Shown here: positions 1 through 8,718 of the stretch, in pieces
How the letters are laid out: each line of letters starts with the position of its first letter
Position numbering within the stretch: the first letter of the stretch is position 1
DNA from: Robiginitomaculum sp.
GTDB lineage: Bacteria > Pseudomonadota > Alphaproteobacteria > Caulobacterales > Maricaulaceae
NCBI GenBank assembly: GCA_021776525.1
Contig: JAJFFT010000006.1
Span: 639,592-703,591 of the forward strand
Direction: 5' to 3'
Length of the DNA: 64,000 nt
Translations under genes and position numbers: made by a program
Notes under the pieces: model-generated
What the model saw: the letters and a program-made list of their open reading frames with translations, nothing else
Told to the model about the DNA's origin: nothing
Databases searched by the model: none

Positions 1-1839
1 CCTCCTGTTCTTGATGTTCGCGACCTGCATGTTCGCTTTGAAACTTCTGATGGTGAGGTGCATGCCGTCAAAGGGGTTAACCTGACCATCAAGCCTGGTG
101 AATGCGTTGGGGTGGTCGGCGAATCCGGGTCCGGTAAAAGCCAGACCTTTCTGGCGGCCATGGGATTGTTGTCCCAGAACGGCAAGGCCGACGGCGAGAT
201 TAAGTTTTGTGGCCAGGACATATTGAACGCCTCGCATAAAACGCTCAACAACGTGCGCGGCGCCCGTATGAGCATGATCTTTCAAGACCCGCTGACCTCA
301 CTTACGCCGCATATGCGGGTTGGTGCGCAAATGGCTGAGGTGTTGGCCATTCATGAAAGCTTACGCGGCGAGGTGGCGCACAAACGCTGTCTGGACTGGC
401 TGGACCGGGTCCGCATTCCAGAGGCGGCACGCCGACTGACCCAGTATCCGCACGAGCTTTCGGGCGGTATGCGCCAACGCGTGATGATTGCTATGGCCAT
501 GTTGTGCGAGCCTGAATTGTTAATCGCTGACGAGCCGACGACGGCGCTGGATGTCACTGTGCAGGCTCAGGTGCTGGACCTGATGAACGACCTCAAAGCC
601 GATATCGGTGCAGCGATTGCGCTGATTACCCACGATATGGGTGTGGTGGCACGTATGTGTGACAAAATCTATGTCATGGAAAAGGGCGTATACGTTGAAA
701 ATGGCTCGGCAGACGACATTTTTTATACACCCAAAAGCGATTATACCAAGCTGTTGCTGGAGGCCATGCCGCGTCTGGACCGTCCAGATCGTCCAGGCCG
801 GGTGGCATTGCCGCCTTATAAGGCCAAAGATGGTGAGCAACCATTATTGAACGTTGATGATGTCAAAGTTTACTTTCCGGTTCGCATGGGCGGCGGGATT
901 TTTCCAAAAACCCGGCCCTTGCGTGCCGTGGACGGGGTCAGCTTTTCCTTGAATGCCGGCGAAACCCTGGGCGTGGTGGGCGAATCCGGTTGCGGTAAAT
1001 CCACTTTGGCGCGCGCGGTTCTTAAACTGGTTCCGGTCAAAGATGGCGTGGTCAGCTGGATGGGCAGCAATCTTCTGGAGGCCGACAAAGAGGCCCTGCG
1101 TAAGGAACGTAAGGACCTGCAAATCGTTTTTCAGGACCCGCTAGCTTCCCTTGATCCACGGATGAGCATTGGCCAGTCCATCGCCGAGCCCCTGAAAACA
1201 TTTCGCCCCGATATGGAGCACAAAGAGCGGCAGCAAAAAGTGCGCGAGGCCATGGTCCGCGTCGACCTGGACACGGCGATGATCAATCGTTACCCGCACG
1301 AACTGTCCGGTGGCCAGAACCAGCGTGTGGGCATCGCCCGGGCGATGATTTTAGAGCCAAAATTGGTTATTTGCGATGAGGCTGTTTCGGCACTCGATGT
1401 GTCCGTTCAGGCACAAATCATTGATTTGCTTATTGAATTGCAAAAATCATCAGGATTGTCGATGATCTTTATCAGCCATGATCTGGCCGTGGTGCGTGAA
1501 ATATCGCACCGGGTCATGGTGCTTTATCTTGGCCGTGTGGTGGAGATGGCCGGACGAACGGACATTTATGAAGACGCCCGCCACCCCTATACCAAGGCCT
1601 TGATCAGTGCCGTTCCAATCCCTGACCCCAAGGCTGAGCGCAAACGCAAGCGCGTGGTCCTGGACGGTGATTTGCCTTCACCACTGGATAGTCGCGCCCC
1701 TCTGCATTTCTTAGGTTCCAAAGTCATAAATGACGCTGATGCCGTGCAATACAAGCCGCAATTGATCGAGGTAACGCCGGATCATTTTGTTGCCGAACAC
1801 GACCCATGCGAAACCTCAAAAGGATTGTCGGTATCATGA
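1..1839 (+). CDS. Fused two-domain peptide/nickel-type ABC transporter ATPase (5' partial)
   Basis: The reading frame is already open at base 1, so the gene starts upstream; the GTG at 58 is internal because the preceding residues ([10 protein letters not shown]) are a normal start of this family. Two nucleotide-binding domains are fused. The first has Walker [10 protein letters not shown], signature LSGGMRQR and Walker B LLIADEP. The second has [17 protein letters not shown] and [11 protein letters not shown]. Each is followed by the short oligopeptide-type C-terminal extension. This is the YejF/DppD-DppF fusion arrangement, which powers uptake of di- or oligopeptides at the inner membrane. 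At least 612 residues are present, longer than YejF because of a C-terminal tail ending near HFVAEHD. Binding-protein and permease genes would be expected just upstream, outside the window. Substrate is not determinable from sequence. Confidence 0.93.
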   Translation, partial: PPVLDVRDLHVRFETSDGEVHAVKGVNLTIKPGECVGVVGESGSGKSQTFLAAMGLLSQNGKADGEIKFCGQDILNASHKTLNNVRGARMSMIFQDPLTSLTPHMRVGAQMAEVLAIHESLRGEVAHKRCLDWLDRVRIPEAARRLTQYPHELSGGMRQRVMIAMAMLCEPELLIADEPTTALDVTVQAQVLDLMNDLKADIGAAIALITHDMGVVARMCDKIYVMEKGVYVENGSADDIFYTPKSDYTKLLLEAMPRLDRPDRPGRVALPPYKAKDGEQPLLNVDDVKVYFPVRMGGGIFPKTRPLRAVDGVSFSLNAGETLGVVGESGCGKSTLARAVLKLVPVKDGVVSWMGSNLLEADKEALRKERKDLQIVFQDPLASLDPRMSIGQSIAEPLKTFRPDMEHKERQQKVREAMVRVDLDTAMINRYPHELSGGQNQRVGIARAMILEPKLVICDEAVSALDVSVQAQIIDLLIELQKSSGLSMIFISHDLAVVREISHRVMVLYLGRVVEMAGRTDIYEDARHPYTKALISAVPIPDPKAERKRKRVVLDGDLPSPLDSRAPLHFLGSKVINDADAVQYKPQLIEVTPDHFVAEHDPCETSKGLSVS

Positions 1840-2339
1840 GCGAGCGAACGCCAGAATCGCCGGGTCCAGAATCGCCGGGTCCAAAATCGCCGGGTATCGT
1901 CTTTCCGCCGCCGCTGTTGTTTGCCCTCATAGGCTTTGGCGGCTGGCTTGCGGCACGGTATTATCCCGCTTTACGTTTTGAGGTGCCACTATGGTTACAA
2001 GCCATTGGGACATTGATGGCTTTTGTCGGCATCGGGCTGGAATTTTGGACTTTGGGGCTTTTTAAGCGCGCCAAAACCTCGGCCCTACCATGGCAGGGCG
2101 ATCAGGCGCTGGTCGCAACAGGTGCCTATAAAGTGTCGCGCAACCCCATGTATGCCGGCATGTTGTTGTTGGTCACGGGCCTGTGCCTTGGTCTGGGCTT
2201 GACCCTTTCGCTTGTCCTTATTCCTTTTGGTGCGCTGGTCATCGACCGGGTAGTGATCAGGGCCGAAGAGCGTTATCTGACCACCCGTTTTGGTGATGCG
2301 TATCTGGACTATTGCAAGACCGTGCGCCGCTGGCTCTAG
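1836..2339 (+). CDS. Isoprenylcysteine carboxyl methyltransferase-like membrane protein
   Basis: The start codon overlaps the stop of the ABC ATPase gene (ATGA), so the two are probably translationally coupled; an in-frame ATG at 1806 lies inside the upstream gene and is less likely. The 167-residue protein has hydrophobic segments around residues 22-70 and 105-135. Its C-terminal block, GAYKVSRNPMYAG followed by EERYLTTRFGDAYLDYC, is the cofactor-binding region of the ICMT/PEMT family of membrane SAM-dependent methyltransferases. The substrate is unknown; bacterial members act on diverse small lipids or isoprenoids. The N-terminus carries a short proline-glycine repeat (three copies of a five-residue unit, SPGPE type) encoded by a 15-bp tandem DNA repeat at about 1852-1896. 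Family assignment is fairly sure, function is not. Confidence 0.8.
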   Translation: MSERTPESPGPESPGPKSPGIVFPPPLLFALIGFGGWLAARYYPALRFEVPLWLQAIGTLMAFVGIGLEFWTLGLFKRAKTSALPWQGDQALVATGAYKVSRNPMYAGMLLLVTGLCLGLGLTLSLVLIPFGALVIDRVVIRAEERYLTTRFGDAYLDYCKTVRRWL

Positions 2340-2385
2340 ACGTAAGCCTTGACCCAAATTGCACCAGTATAGTTACACCTGTCCG

Positions 2386-2525
2386 GGCGGGGATAAATTA
2401 TTTTCTGGGTATTAAGCGAGGGGCAATAAGGGGTAATTTGCCATATTTAAGGGTCTGTTCAGGGGCATTTTACCTGATTTTCGGTTCATTTAAGGGACCA
2501 ATAAAGGGTTAATGAGGGGTAAATG
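2386..2525. repeat. AAGGG-motif cluster A
   Basis: Seven or so copies of a short degenerate motif, roughly (T/A)AAGGG(G)nnAAT, are packed into about 120 bp, preceded by GGCGGGGATA at 2386-2395. The same preceding decamer and the same kind of motif run recur at 62644-62795, about 60 kb away. Spacing between motif copies is irregular, so this is not a CRISPR array or a simple tandem repeat. Function unknown. Confidence 0.55.
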
Positions 2526-2664
2526 CGTTTTCTTTGCCCCTCGTATAGTCCTTGCACAACTTATCCTCGGCATGATCCCGGCGAAAGCAAGCGCCGGTAT
2601 GGTGGTTTTGTTGATTTACCAAACTTATCCCACACCCGTCAAAAGCGTATATACTTTTCGTCTT

Positions 2665-2681
2665 AGATATTGTGAATATCT
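2665..2681. promoter_or_regulatory. Perfect inverted repeat upstream of the GIY-YIG gene
   Basis: Arms AGATATT and AATATCT are separated by GTG. It sits 30 bp upstream of the ATG at 2712, next to a possible -10 element (TATACT at about 2689). It could be an operator or a small hairpin; no regulator is identified. Confidence 0.3.
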
Positions 2682-2711
2682 GCCGCTTATACTGTATGTT
2701 ATGAAGGCATT

Positions 2712-3005
2712 ATGCAAAAACGGCCCTGCGTTTATATCTTGTCGAGCAAACCAAACGGTACGCTTTATATCGGCGTGACCAGCAATTTGCCCAAACGCAT
2801 ATGGGAACACCGCCAAAGCGTGGCAGATGGCTTTACCAAAAAGCACGGTGTCAAAACGCTGGTCTATTATGAAGTGCACGAGACAATGCTTGCCGCCATT
2901 GCCTGCGAAAAACAGATTAAAAGCTGGAAACGGGACTGGAAAATAAACTGCATCATCAAAGCCAATCCAAATTGGCTTGATCTGTATGACGAGATTTGTG
3001 GGTAG
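2712..3005 (+). CDS. GIY-YIG nuclease superfamily protein
   Basis: A 97-residue protein of the small stand-alone GIY-YIG group (UPF0213/YhbQ-like). The diagnostic pieces are VYILSS and LYIGVT in the first 26 residues, an Arg in LPKRIWEHR, and the C-terminal EKQIKSWKRDWK block. These proteins carry the GIY-YIG endonuclease fold; their cellular substrate is generally unknown, with DNA repair or DNA-end processing suggested for some. The start at 2712 gives the normal family N-terminus. It stands alone on the plus strand between two repeat-rich intergenic stretches. Such small genes are often patchily distributed among close relatives, which fits the accessory look of this part. Confidence 0.9.
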   Translation: MQKRPCVYILSSKPNGTLYIGVTSNLPKRIWEHRQSVADGFTKKHGVKTLVYYEVHETMLAAIACEKQIKSWKRDWKINCIIKANPNWLDLYDEICG

Positions 3006-3035
3006 TCTTATAAGATCACATATATTTACACACTG

Positions 3036-3107
3036 CCGTCACCCCGGCGAAGGCCGGGGCCTATTTTGATTCATCACAATGGATTGCGGCCTTCGCCGCA
3101 ATGACGG
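3036..3107. repeat. Composite REP-like element, three-stem fold
   Basis: Outer arms CCGTCA and TGACGG enclose two hairpins, CCCCGGC/GCCGGGG (3042-3059) and TTGCGGC/GCCGCAA (3084-3101). The whole can fold as a three-way junction. A 70-bp element of the same design is at 50238-50307. Such CGTCA..CCGG elements are common dispersed intergenic repeats of Alphaproteobacteria. It lies just downstream of the DUF4238 stop codon on the opposite strand and could also act in transcript ending. Confidence 0.7.
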
Positions 3108-3110
3108 GTT

Positions 3111-3971
3111 CTATTCAAAAGAAATTTTTTGTCTGTCAACATTTCTTGCGAGCGAAACAAGAAGCTTTTTGGACGTAGAAATGACCGTTTTTGACATTAT
3201 GTACCAGTGCTCATTTAAACGTCTCACATCACGTTTATCTAAAGGTAAAACCATGGCTTGTGCATTTGGTCCCACGGGCGTAATGGCGTACTTTGGATGA
3301 ATAGGAATCCAAGTTCCTTTTTGATTATTATCTTCAACCTTTCCAACTTTAAAACTAAGAGAAGGTAAAATGAAACTATTGCCCGCGGGGGCAACACCAA
3401 TAATTACGCCTAAATTTTGCAAATTCTGTAGAACACTATCTGTCTGGTAAGCTCGTGCCATTTGTACGGCATTGTTTTTCATAGCCTCGTCAATTCTTAA
3501 ATTATTAGTATAGTTTTTTGCTTTTTTTGGACTGCGCCCTTTATCTATCAAAACTGCGGTGAGTTTGTTCTTAAAGTTTGCAATATCTAAGTTGTCAAAA
3601 TAAGGCTTCCAAATATCAGGATGCCGTTTGTAGGCATTATATAAATAAAATTGCCATAATTGCCTGCGTGCCCCTTGATTTAACTTTGGAGCATTACCAC
3701 TCTCCAAGATCGAGATAATTTCTCGTGTCAGTTCGCATGCCGCATGGTCAAGTTTAGAATAAAATTCACTCTCCAAAAGAGTGTCACGTTTTCCATTTTT
3801 TGCTTTTAAGGCATATAGATCTCTCAATACATTTAGCGTTTTTGGATTCCGTTCGACAGCCTCTATAAGGAGGTTATTTTTGCGCAATACCGCATTTACT
3901 AACCCATTATCTTGGCCCCAAAGGCGCATTTGCCATTGTGGAATATAATGGTGTTTTCTCGGATCAGACAT
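3111..3971 (-). CDS. DUF4238 domain protein
   Basis: The N-terminus MSDPRKHHYIPQWQMRLW is the hallmark (HHYIPQ) of DUF4238, a family of about 280-300 residues with no established function; this copy has 286. No signal peptide or membrane segment is visible. Codon use and base composition are clearly AT-richer than in acs next door, which suggests acquisition from outside. It is flanked on both sides by REP-like inverted repeats. DUF4238 genes often occur singly in variable regions and are suspected of roles in defence or mobile-element biology, but nothing here proves this. The start at 3971 is chosen because the family motif begins at once. Confidence 0.85.
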   Translation of the reverse strand: MSDPRKHHYIPQWQMRLWGQDNGLVNAVLRKNNLLIEAVERNPKTLNVLRDLYALKAKNGKRDTLLESEFYSKLDHAACELTREIISILESGNAPKLNQGARRQLWQFYLYNAYKRHPDIWKPYFDNLDIANFKNKLTAVLIDKGRSPKKAKNYTNNLRIDEAMKNNAVQMARAYQTDSVLQNLQNLGVIIGVAPAGNSFILPSLSFKVGKVEDNNQKGTWIPIHPKYAITPVGPNAQAMVLPLDKRDVRRLNEHWYIMSKTVISTSKKLLVSLARNVDRQKISFE

Positions 3972-3990
3972 GCATTACGTATATACCAAA

Positions 3991-4020
3991 GCGTCATACC
4001 GGCGCAGACCGGTATGACGC
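3991..4020. repeat. Perfect 12-bp inverted repeat (REP-like half element)
   Basis: Arms GCGTCATACCGG and CCGGTATGACGC flank a 6-base loop. It shares the CGTCAT..CCGG signature of the composite elements at 3036-3107 and 50238-50307. It lies between the acs stop and the DUF4238 start, both on the minus strand, and has no T-run typical of a terminator. Confidence 0.7.
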
Positions 4021-4062
4021 GGAGGCAAGAATCGGGATGGTGCTGGGACGAGTATCACACCC

Positions 4063-6000
4063 CTACCTATTCATCCGGTTTTCAATCAAATCATCAACCA
4101 CGGCGGGTTCGGCGAGGGTGGAAATGTCGCCAAGATTGCCATAGTCATTTTCGGCGATTTTGCGCAAAATGCGCCGCATGATCTTGCCGGAGCGGGTTTT
4201 GGGCAGGCCCGGTGCAAATTGCAACAGATCCGGCGTAGCGATGGGTCCGATCTCGGTGCGCACATGTTTGCGCAATTCGGCCCGCAACTCGTCCGATGGT
4301 CCAAACCCGCTCATCAGCGAGACATAAACATAAATGCCCTGGCCCTTAATGTCGTGGGGATAGCCGACCACGGCGGCTTCGGAAACGGCGGGGTGAGACA
4401 CCAGCGCGCTTTCCACCTCGGCGGTCCCCATACGGTGGCCGGAAACATTGAGGACATCATCCACCCGCCCGGTAATCCAGTAATAGCCGTCTTCGTCACG
4501 CCGACAGCCATCGCCGGTAAAATAAAGCCCTGGATAGGTGATAAAATAGGTATCAACAAAGCGCTGGTGATCCCCATAAACGCTGCGCATCTGCCCCGGC
4601 CATGAGCCTTCGATACAGAGATTTCCCGATGCCGCGCCACTAATTTCCTTGCCATCTGCATCGACCAGCAAGGGCTTGATACCAAAGAAAGGCCGGGTGG
4701 CGGAACCCGGTTTAAGCGCCGTAGCCCCCGGCAGCGGCGTGATCATAATGCCGCCAGTTTCGGTTTGCCACCATGTATCGACGATGGGGCAGCGCCCTTC
4801 GCCCACCACGTCGTAATACCAGTCCCAGGCTTCGGGGTTAATCGGCTCGCCGACCGTACCCAAAAGCCGCAAGGATGAGCGATCGGTTTTTGTAACAAAG
4901 TCATCGCCGGCACCCATCAAAGCGCGAATGGCGGTTGGCGCGGTGTAGATAATATTGACCTGATGCTTGTCGCAAACCTGCCAGAAACGGGACGCATCAG
5001 GATAGTTGGGTACGCCCTCGAACATCAGCGTGGTGGCCCCATTGGCCAGTGGTCCATAGACAATATAGCTGTGCCCGGTAACCCAACCGACATCGGCGGT
5101 GCACCAGTAAATATCGCCGTCATGATAATCAAACACATATTGGTGGGTCATTGCGGCATAAACCAGATAACCGCCGCACGTATGCAACACGCCCTTGGGC
5201 TTGCCGGTTGAGCCAGAGGTATAGAGAATAAACAGCGGGTCTTCGGCGTTCATAGGTTCCGCAGGGCAATCCTTTGAGACCGCGCGTGCAGCGTCTTCAT
5301 AGACCACATCGCGGCCCGCTTGCATGGCCACATTGGCACCGGTGCGCGTGATGGTAATCACCGTGGTCACATCGGGGCATTGTTCCAGCGCCTTGTCCAC
5401 ATTGGTTTTTAAGGGAATGGTTTTGCCGCCGCGCACCCCTTCGTCAGCAGTGATGATACAGGTGGAGGTGCAATCGAGTATGCGTCCGGCCAAAGCTTCT
5501 GGCGAAAAGCCGCCAAACACTACCGAATGCACCGCGCCAATACGGGCGCAGGCCAACATGGCATAGGCGGCCTCGGCCACCATTGGCATGTAGAGCGTCA
5601 CCCGGTCGCCTTTTTTAACGCCGCGGCTTTTAAGTACATTGGCAAAACGGCAGACATGTTCGTGCAATTCACGATAGCTGATGTGTTTGGACACACCCGG
5701 ATCATCGCCTTCCCAGATGATCGCGGTTTGATCGCCGCGTTTCTCCAGATGCCTGTCGATGCAGTTATAAGAGACATTCAGCGCGCCATCGGCATACCAG
5801 CGCACATGCAGATTATCCGTATCAAAACTGCAATCAGAAACCTGGCTATAGGGCGTGAACCAGTCCAGCCGCTTGCCTTGCTCGCCCCAAAAGGCGTCAG
5901 GGTCTTTGATCGAGGCGGCATACATGCGCTCGTATTCGCGATTATCAGCAAAGGCGCGTTTTGCCCACGCGTCTGTTACGGGATAGGTTTTGGTGTCCAT
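4063..6000 (-). CDS. acs: Acetyl-CoA synthetase
   Basis: The 645-residue protein matches the normal length (about 650) of AMP-forming acetate-CoA ligase, which converts acetate, ATP and CoA to acetyl-CoA, AMP and PPi in the cytoplasm. Visible motifs are the phosphate loop [40 protein letters not shown] and the C-terminal [11 protein letters not shown], whose lysine is the usual target of regulatory acetylation. The N-terminal ACAS region ([16 protein letters not shown]) is also present. The gene is monocistronic as far as can be seen: it diverges from the kelch gene at 6082 and ends before an intergenic hairpin. It would serve acetate scavenging. Confidence 0.97.
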   Translation of the reverse strand: MDTKTYPVTDAWAKRAFADNREYERMYAASIKDPDAFWGEQGKRLDWFTPYSQVSDCSFDTDNLHVRWYADGALNVSYNCIDRHLEKRGDQTAIIWEGDDPGVSKHISYRELHEHVCRFANVLKSRGVKKGDRVTLYMPMVAEAAYAMLACARIGAVHSVVFGGFSPEALAGRILDCTSTCIITADEGVRGGKTIPLKTNVDKALEQCPDVTTVITITRTGANVAMQAGRDVVYEDAARAVSKDCPAEPMNAEDPLFILYTSGSTGKPKGVLHTCGGYLVYAAMTHQYVFDYHDGDIYWCTADVGWVTGHSYIVYGPLANGATTLMFEGVPNYPDASRFWQVCDKHQVNIIYTAPTAIRALMGAGDDFVTKTDRSSLRLLGTVGEPINPEAWDWYYDVVGEGRCPIVDTWWQTETGGIMITPLPGATALKPGSATRPFFGIKPLLVDADGKEISGAASGNLCIEGSWPGQMRSVYGDHQRFVDTYFITYPGLYFTGDGCRRDEDGYYWITGRVDDVLNVSGHRMGTAEVESALVSHPAVSEAAVVGYPHDIKGQGIYVYVSLMSGFGPSDELRAELRKHVRTEIGPIATPDLLQFAPGLPKTRSGKIMRRILRKIAENDYGNLGDISTLAEPAVVDDLIENRMNR

Positions 6001-6081
6001 GATCGCCCTCGTTTATTTTGCTTGGCCCCACTGTCCTTCCTGTGTGAGACTGGAACAAGAAAAGAAAACAGTGAGACATTT

Positions 6082-7149
6082 ATGCGTTTTTCTATCAGCC
6101 TTTTGGCTGCTTTGACCAGCTTTGTTGTCGGGTGCGCCTCGCCCGCACAAGTCCCGGTACCGGATGGTGTGATTGCCACTTTGCCAGAACCCATCAGCAA
6201 TAACGCAATCGCGTTGGTTGGCGATACGCTTTACGCATTTAGCGGCCTGCACGCGGGTAAAAGCTGGGCCGATGTGACCGCAGATGCCTATGCTTGTGAT
6301 CTTGCGGGTGGCACGTGCCGTACCATCGCGCCGCTGCCCGACGGGCTGGGGCGGCTGGCTGCAAATGCCGCGACCTTGGGCGGGAAAGTATATATTTTTG
6401 GCGGCTACAGCGTTGCCGAAGATGGGGCAGAAAAATCAACGCCTGAGGTTTGGGTATTCGACCCAAAAGCCGAGACCTATGCCCGCGCGCCGGATATGCC
6501 TGTGCCTGTGGATGACGCGGTGGTTCTCAAGTTTGCAGATCGTTATTTACTGCTCATTTCAGGTTGGCATGACACTGATAATGTCGCCGATGTGCAGGTG
6601 TTGGATACACATGAAAACCGCTGGTTTGCCGCCACGGCTTTTCCGGGTGCACCAGTATTTGGTCATGCGGGCGCAATCAGCGGCGATCGTTTGCTGATCT
6701 GCGGCGGGGTGAAAGTGGTGCCGCCAATAGCCCCGCAAAAACGGCGCAGTTTTGTGCTTTCCTCCTCTTGCTGGGCAGGAAAGATTAGCGAGAATGCGCA
6801 AGAAATTACCTGGAGCAAAGCGGGCGCTGCCGCCCCCGGCGCGGCCTATCGACGGGCTGCGATCACTCTGCCTGGCGGGGACTTCCTGTTTTATGGCGGG
6901 GCATTAAACCCTTATAATTATGACGGTGTTGGCTATGACGGCGTGCCAAGCGCGCCGCTGGCCCGCATGGATATTGCCCGTTTGGGCGATGCGGGTCAGG
7001 TGCACTGGCAACAGGATCACGCTCCGGCGGGTATGGATTATCGCGGTGGTGTATACTGGCGCGGTGCGCTGATCACAATTGGCGGTATGGATGATAACCA
7101 GATCGTGATGGATGCGGTGCGCGCTATCCCTTTGCCGCCGCATCAATGA
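6082..7149 (+). CDS. Kelch-repeat lipoprotein
   Basis: The frame is open far upstream, but that part is antisense to acs. The ATG at 6082 gives a lipoprotein signal peptide with lipobox VVGC at residues 13-16, so the mature protein is probably anchored in a membrane facing the periplasm. The rest (355 residues in all) is built of kelch-type blades, for example GKVYIFGGYSV, DRYLLLISGW, DRLLICGGVK, GDFLFYGGALN and GALITIGGMD. This indicates a six-bladed beta-propeller. The family includes periplasmic sialate mutarotase NanM, but no sialic-acid genes are nearby, so a sugar-epimerase role is only a possibility. The 3' end overlaps the convergent decarboxylase gene by 26 bp. Confidence 0.82.
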   Translation: MRFSISLLAALTSFVVGCASPAQVPVPDGVIATLPEPISNNAIALVGDTLYAFSGLHAGKSWADVTADAYACDLAGGTCRTIAPLPDGLGRLAANAATLGGKVYIFGGYSVAEDGAEKSTPEVWVFDPKAETYARAPDMPVPVDDAVVLKFADRYLLLISGWHDTDNVADVQVLDTHENRWFAATAFPGAPVFGHAGAISGDRLLICGGVKVVPPIAPQKRRSFVLSSSCWAGKISENAQEITWSKAGAAAPGAAYRRAAITLPGGDFLFYGGALNPYNYDGVGYDGVPSAPLARMDIARLGDAGQVHWQQDHAPAGMDYRGGVYWRGALITIGGMDDNQIVMDAVRAIPLPPHQ

Positions 7150-8551
7150 ACGCTTTACCGGCATCCAGAATATGCTGGAAAAAATTATCTATATCGGCGT
7201 TGTCCACCGCATCATTGGCAATCAAAAGGCGGATAGAAACGCGACCCTTTATGGTGCACAGCCCGACCATGGCGGTGCCGCTCTCATAGAGGCGCTGGCG
7301 AATGGCGCTGTTCAGATCATCCTCGTCCATGCCATCCGGGGCGCGGTGGATAAAATTGATATTAAAGCTTTCTCGGGGCACCAACATTTCAAGCTGAGGG
7401 GTTTTTTGCACCACCCCTTCGGCATAAGCGGCCTTGGCGAGAAAGCATTCTATACGAGCAACAAAGCCCGCGCGACCGTAAAACTTCCACGATAAAAACA
7501 GCTTTAATATATCCACATGACGCCCGCATTGCAGCGATAACGCCCCCAGGTCTGCGGGGCGTTCATTATCCTGGCCCCGGAAAATATAATCATCATTGCC
7601 GCTATTGACCGTGGCTTGCAAAATTCCGGCGCGGTTGTTGATCAGCAATAGATTACAGACCATCGGAATGCTGTGCATTTTATGAAAGTCAAAGGTGAAG
7701 CTATCGGCCTGATCAAGTCCCGGCAGGTATTGCTCGGTTAGCTCTTTTGACAGAAAAACCGTGCCGCCCCAGGCCCCATCCACATGCACCCACAGATCCA
7801 GACTTAAACGATCACGCAGCGCACAAATTTCGCCCACCGGGTCATAGGCGCCGCGCACCGTGGTTGCCGCCGTTGTGCCAATGAAGAACGGGATTTTACC
7901 TGCTGCCTTGGCGGCAAGAATAGCCTCTTCCAGTGCCTCCAGACGCATGCGCCCATGACCGTCCACAGGCACTTTGATCAGGTTTTCAGCGCCAATGCCC
8001 AACACATTGACCGCCTTATCCATGGAATAATGCGCCTCGGCATTGACGAAGGCGACCAATGGCGGCGTACCAAAAAGGCCGTCCTTCTTGGCACTTTGCA
8101 CCACCAGATTACGCGCCGCCATCATGGCCACCAGATTGCCATTGGACGAGCCCGTGGTCATTTGCCCCTCGCCATTGTCAAACCCTGCCAGGCTAAGAAA
8201 TTCGTCGATCAGGTATTTTTCCATCTCGGTAGAGACAGGCGCAGATTCAAACGTACAGGCCGAGGTGTGGGCAATGGTGCTGATGAACTCGCCAATCATG
8301 GCCGGCATGTTGGCATCTGCCCACATACGGTTCCAAAATTGTGGGTGCCCGGTTTTGACCGCATAGCGCAAATATTCATCAACCCAAGCAAACAGGGCGT
8401 CATAATCGTAAGGCGGGCTCTGGCGTTTCAAGTTCAGTTTATCACGTAAGTTTTGCGGTGATTCATAGGCCACCACAGGGCCGTTTTTCTGTTCTGCCCG
8501 ATAGGTCTTCAGAATATCAAACAGCCGGGCGAACGCATCAGAATCGGTCAT
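7124..8551 (-). CDS. PLP-dependent group II amino-acid decarboxylase
   Basis: The 475-residue protein shows the fold-type I decarboxylase pattern: HVDGAWGG (Asp that contacts the pyridine nitrogen) and FDFHKMHSIPM, where the lysine forms the Schiff base with PLP. The start is placed at 8551 (MTDSDAFARLF) because the extra 25 upstream codons do not resemble the family. Members decarboxylate glutamate, aromatic amino acids, 2,4-diaminobutyrate or cysteine sulfinate. The HK-M instead of the usual HK-W makes substrate assignment unsafe. The gene is single, convergent with the kelch gene with a short tail-to-tail overlap. Cytoplasmic. Confidence 0.88.
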   Translation of the reverse strand: MTDSDAFARLFDILKTYRAEQKNGPVVAYESPQNLRDKLNLKRQSPPYDYDALFAWVDEYLRYAVKTGHPQFWNRMWADANMPAMIGEFISTIAHTSACTFESAPVSTEMEKYLIDEFLSLAGFDNGEGQMTTGSSNGNLVAMMAARNLVVQSAKKDGLFGTPPLVAFVNAEAHYSMDKAVNVLGIGAENLIKVPVDGHGRMRLEALEEAILAAKAAGKIPFFIGTTAATTVRGAYDPVGEICALRDRLSLDLWVHVDGAWGGTVFLSKELTEQYLPGLDQADSFTFDFHKMHSIPMVCNLLLINNRAGILQATVNSGNDDYIFRGQDNERPADLGALSLQCGRHVDILKLFLSWKFYGRAGFVARIECFLAKAAYAEGVVQKTPQLEMLVPRESFNINFIHRAPDGMDEDDLNSAIRQRLYESGTAMVGLCTIKGRVSIRLLIANDAVDNADIDNFFQHILDAGKAFIDAAAKG

Positions 8552-8718
8552 GTAAATGCTTCGGTTTTCTGTAAAATTAGACCATACCACCCTTGGTGAA
8601 ATTGAAAAGCCTGTGCAGTTAAACAAGTTTAGTTTGTCTATAAAAGAAAGTAAGAGTTATTATTCATGAATGATGTATTTGAAGTAAACTCATAAAGAGT
8701 CGCTATTGTTGCGCTTGA

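Larger units (their letters stand above)
2340..2711. other. Intergenic region of 372 bp
   Basis: No convincing gene. Short open frames here lack ribosome sites and recognisable residues. The first half holds an AAGGG-motif cluster (2386-2525). A hairpin-forming stretch near 2577-2597 (CCGGCG with GCGCCGG arms) resembles half of the REP-like elements seen elsewhere. A 17-bp perfect palindrome lies at 2665-2681, close to the probable promoter of the downstream GIY-YIG gene. Confidence 0.6.

Noticed and set aside
2386..2525. CRISPR array as explanation of the AAGGG clusters
   Set aside because: Motifs are too short and degenerate, spacing is irregular and no cas gene is present.
2512..2778. Plus-strand frame overlapping the GIY-YIG start
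   Set aside because: No ribosome site, starts inside the AAGGG cluster and overlaps a clear gene in another frame.
5527..6081. Long 5' extension of the kelch gene frame
   Set aside because: It is antisense to acs, and the ATG at 6082 gives a proper lipoprotein signal peptide.
7955..8449. Plus-strand open frame of 164 codons
   Set aside because: Antisense to the PLP decarboxylase core; no ribosome site.
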